From: Stenotrophomonas lactitubi
GTDB lineage: Bacteria > Pseudomonadota > Gammaproteobacteria > Xanthomonadales > Xanthomonadaceae
DNA: 64,000 bases
NCBI RefSeq assembly: GCF_002803515.1
Contig: NZ_PHQX01000002.1
Span: 372,001 to 436,000 of the forward strand
Direction of reading: 5' to 3'
The notes under the pieces are model-generated. The model was given only the letters and a program-made list of their open reading frames with translations. It was not told the origin of the DNA and did no database searches. Made by a program: the position numbers and the translations under genes. Below are positions 63,048 through 64,000 of this stretch, one piece after another (positions within the stretch are counted from its first letter, which is position 1; each line of letters begins with the position of its first letter).

Positions 63048-63848
63048 ATGCGCATCATCAGTTTCAATGCCAATGGCATCCGTTCGGCCGCCACCAAGGG
63101 CTTCCTCGACTGGTTCCGTGGCCAGGACGCCGACGTCCTCTGCATCCAGGAGACCAAGGCCCAGGAAGACCAGCTGACCGACCCGATGTTCCGCCCGGAT
63201 GGCCACCATTGCTTCTACCGCGATGCCATCACCAAGAAGGGCTACAGCGGCGTGGCGATCTACAGCAAGCGCGAACCGGACCAGGTCATCACCTCGCTGG
63301 GCTGGGCACCGTTCGACGACGAAGGCCGCTACATCGAGGCACGCTTCGGCAACCTCAGCGTGGTCTCCTTCTATATTCCGTCCGGCAGCTCGGGTGACCT
63401 GCGGCAGGGCTTCAAGTTCGAAGTGATGGAGTGGCTGCGGCCGATCCTTGAGGAGTGGGCGCGCAGCGGCCGCGACTACGTGCTGTGTGGCGACTGGAAC
63501 ATCGTCCGCTCGGCGCTGGACATCAAGAACTGGAAGTCCAACCAGAAGAACTCCGGCTGCCTGCCCGAGGAGCGCGACTGGCTCAACGCCCTGTGCGCCG
63601 ACCACGGCCAGGCCACCGACGTAGCCACCGGTCGCGGCTGGGCCGATGCCTACCGCCTGCTCAATCCGACCGGCGAGGACTACACCTGGTGGAGCAACCG
63701 TGGTGCCGCCCGCGCCAACAACGTGGGTTGGCGCATCGACTACCAGTTCATCACCCCGGGCCTGCGTGACCGCCTGCGCAGCTGCTCGATCTACCGCGAC
63801 CAGCGCTTCTCCGACCACGCACCGTTCATCGTGGACTACGACCTGTGA
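63048..63848 (+). CDS. xth: Exonuclease III family AP endonuclease
   Basis: 266 residues. The EEP-fold motifs: NANGIRSA (N7), CIQETKAQ (E34 metal ligand), SFYIPSGS (Y), CGDWNIVRSALDIKN (D/N), NNVGWRIDYQF and SDHAPFIVDY (catalytic D-H). It cuts abasic DNA and trims 3' ends in base-excision repair. Its TGA overlaps the GTG start of ampG (GTGA). In S. maltophilia an ampN gene has been described directly upstream of ampG in one operon; this gene occupies that place and may be ampN (inference from position). Confidence 0.95.
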   Translation: MRIISFNANGIRSAATKGFLDWFRGQDADVLCIQETKAQEDQLTDPMFRPDGHHCFYRDAITKKGYSGVAIYSKREPDQVITSLGWAPFDDEGRYIEARFGNLSVVSFYIPSGSSGDLRQGFKFEVMEWLRPILEEWARSGRDYVLCGDWNIVRSALDIKNWKSNQKNSGCLPEERDWLNALCADHGQATDVATGRGWADAYRLLNPTGEDYTWWSNRGAARANNVGWRIDYQFITPGLRDRLRSCSIYRDQRFSDHAPFIVDYDL

Positions 63849-64000
63849 CTGAGGCTGCCAAGCCGGCCGGCTACAAGGGCTGGGCCGGCATCAAGCGTGC
63901 GTTCGGCACGCCCTCGGCGCTCACCATGGCCCTGCTGGGCTTCGGCAGCGGCCTGCCGTTCCTGCTGATCGCCTCGCAGACCCTGTCCACCCGCTTGCGC
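63845..64000 (+). CDS. ampG: AmpG-type muropeptide permease (3' end outside window)
   Basis: The first 52 codons are present, starting GTG at 63845 inside the xth stop (GTGA overlap). The visible part, VTEAAKPAGYKGWAGIKRAF followed by TPSALTMALLGFGSGLPFLLI, then QTLSTRLR, resembles the start of AmpG (xxxLLGFxSGLPxxLxxxTLxxWL). AmpG imports anhydro-muropeptides across the inner membrane, the signal for inducible beta-lactamases (L1/L2 in S. maltophilia). Identification rests on a short N-terminus plus gene order. Confidence 0.8.
   Translation, partial: MTEAAKPAGYKGWAGIKRAFGTPSALTMALLGFGSGLPFLLIASQTLSTRLR

Overview
The window is high-GC gammaproteobacterial chromosome and looks like the Stenotrophomonas maltophilia complex (Xanthomonadaceae). 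The strongest sign is the many short GTAG-headed palindromes of the SMAG type (GTAG + ATCCACGCCATGCGTGGAT, GTAG + TGCCGGCCGCTGGCCGGCA and variants), known as an abundant S. maltophilia repeat family. An Ax21-family protein, an ABC/TonB-receptor-rich content, and a 3'-end xth-ampG pair agree with this. I see no phage, IS element, CRISPR array or rRNA. Most of the window is ordinary core genome; the unusual material lies in intergenic repeats, a few domain fusions and one low-GC gene pair.

Layout. 1-5.9 kb: end of a SPOR-domain gene, tRNA-Thr(UGU), an uncharacterised small protein, a leucine-rich-like protein, a DUF3011 secreted protein, two low-GC secreted/lipoprotein genes of unknown role, and arginase. 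6-16 kb: entericidin-like lipoprotein, CsbD, a secreted protein, trpS with an additional C-terminal domain, a metallo-hydrolase, an M28 peptidase, an MHS-family permease and two overlapping DMT exporters. 16-28 kb is transport and signalling: a large TonB-dependent receptor; a tripartite-type ABC exporter (adaptor, ATPase, two unlike FtsX permeases); and a four-gene operon of ABC-2 ATPase, permease, DesK-like kinase and DesR-like regulator. A ~600-bp imperfect inverted repeat then separates it from a catalase/cytochrome b561 pair.

30-45 kb: M17 aminopeptidase with a HAD phosphatase, an AI-2E family transporter, a YqjD/YqjE-like membrane operon, a DegP/HtrA protease, a lysine-rich histone-H1-like protein, an Ax21-like barrel, an orphan LuxR-type regulator, a TorF-type porin, DUF1456 and DUF6165 proteins and an SDR. 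45-53 kb: argS with a downstream SPOR protein, radC, an orphan regulator, then coaBC-dut-algC with overlapping or close spacing, supplying CoA, dUTP hydrolysis and sugar phosphates for surface polysaccharide. 53-61 kb: a complete kdpFABCDE potassium system including the 30-residue kdpF, with a possible KdpE box upstream. 61.5-64 kb: a secreted coiled-coil protein, pyrE, and exonuclease III overlapping the start of ampG, the muropeptide permease that links wall recycling to beta-lactamase induction.

Transcription units are commonly bounded by GC-rich hairpins or by SMAG palindromes, some of which run into stop codons. No riboswitch could be recognised by eye. Start codons were adjusted from the longest open frames wherever a ribosome site, signal peptide or family length decided it.
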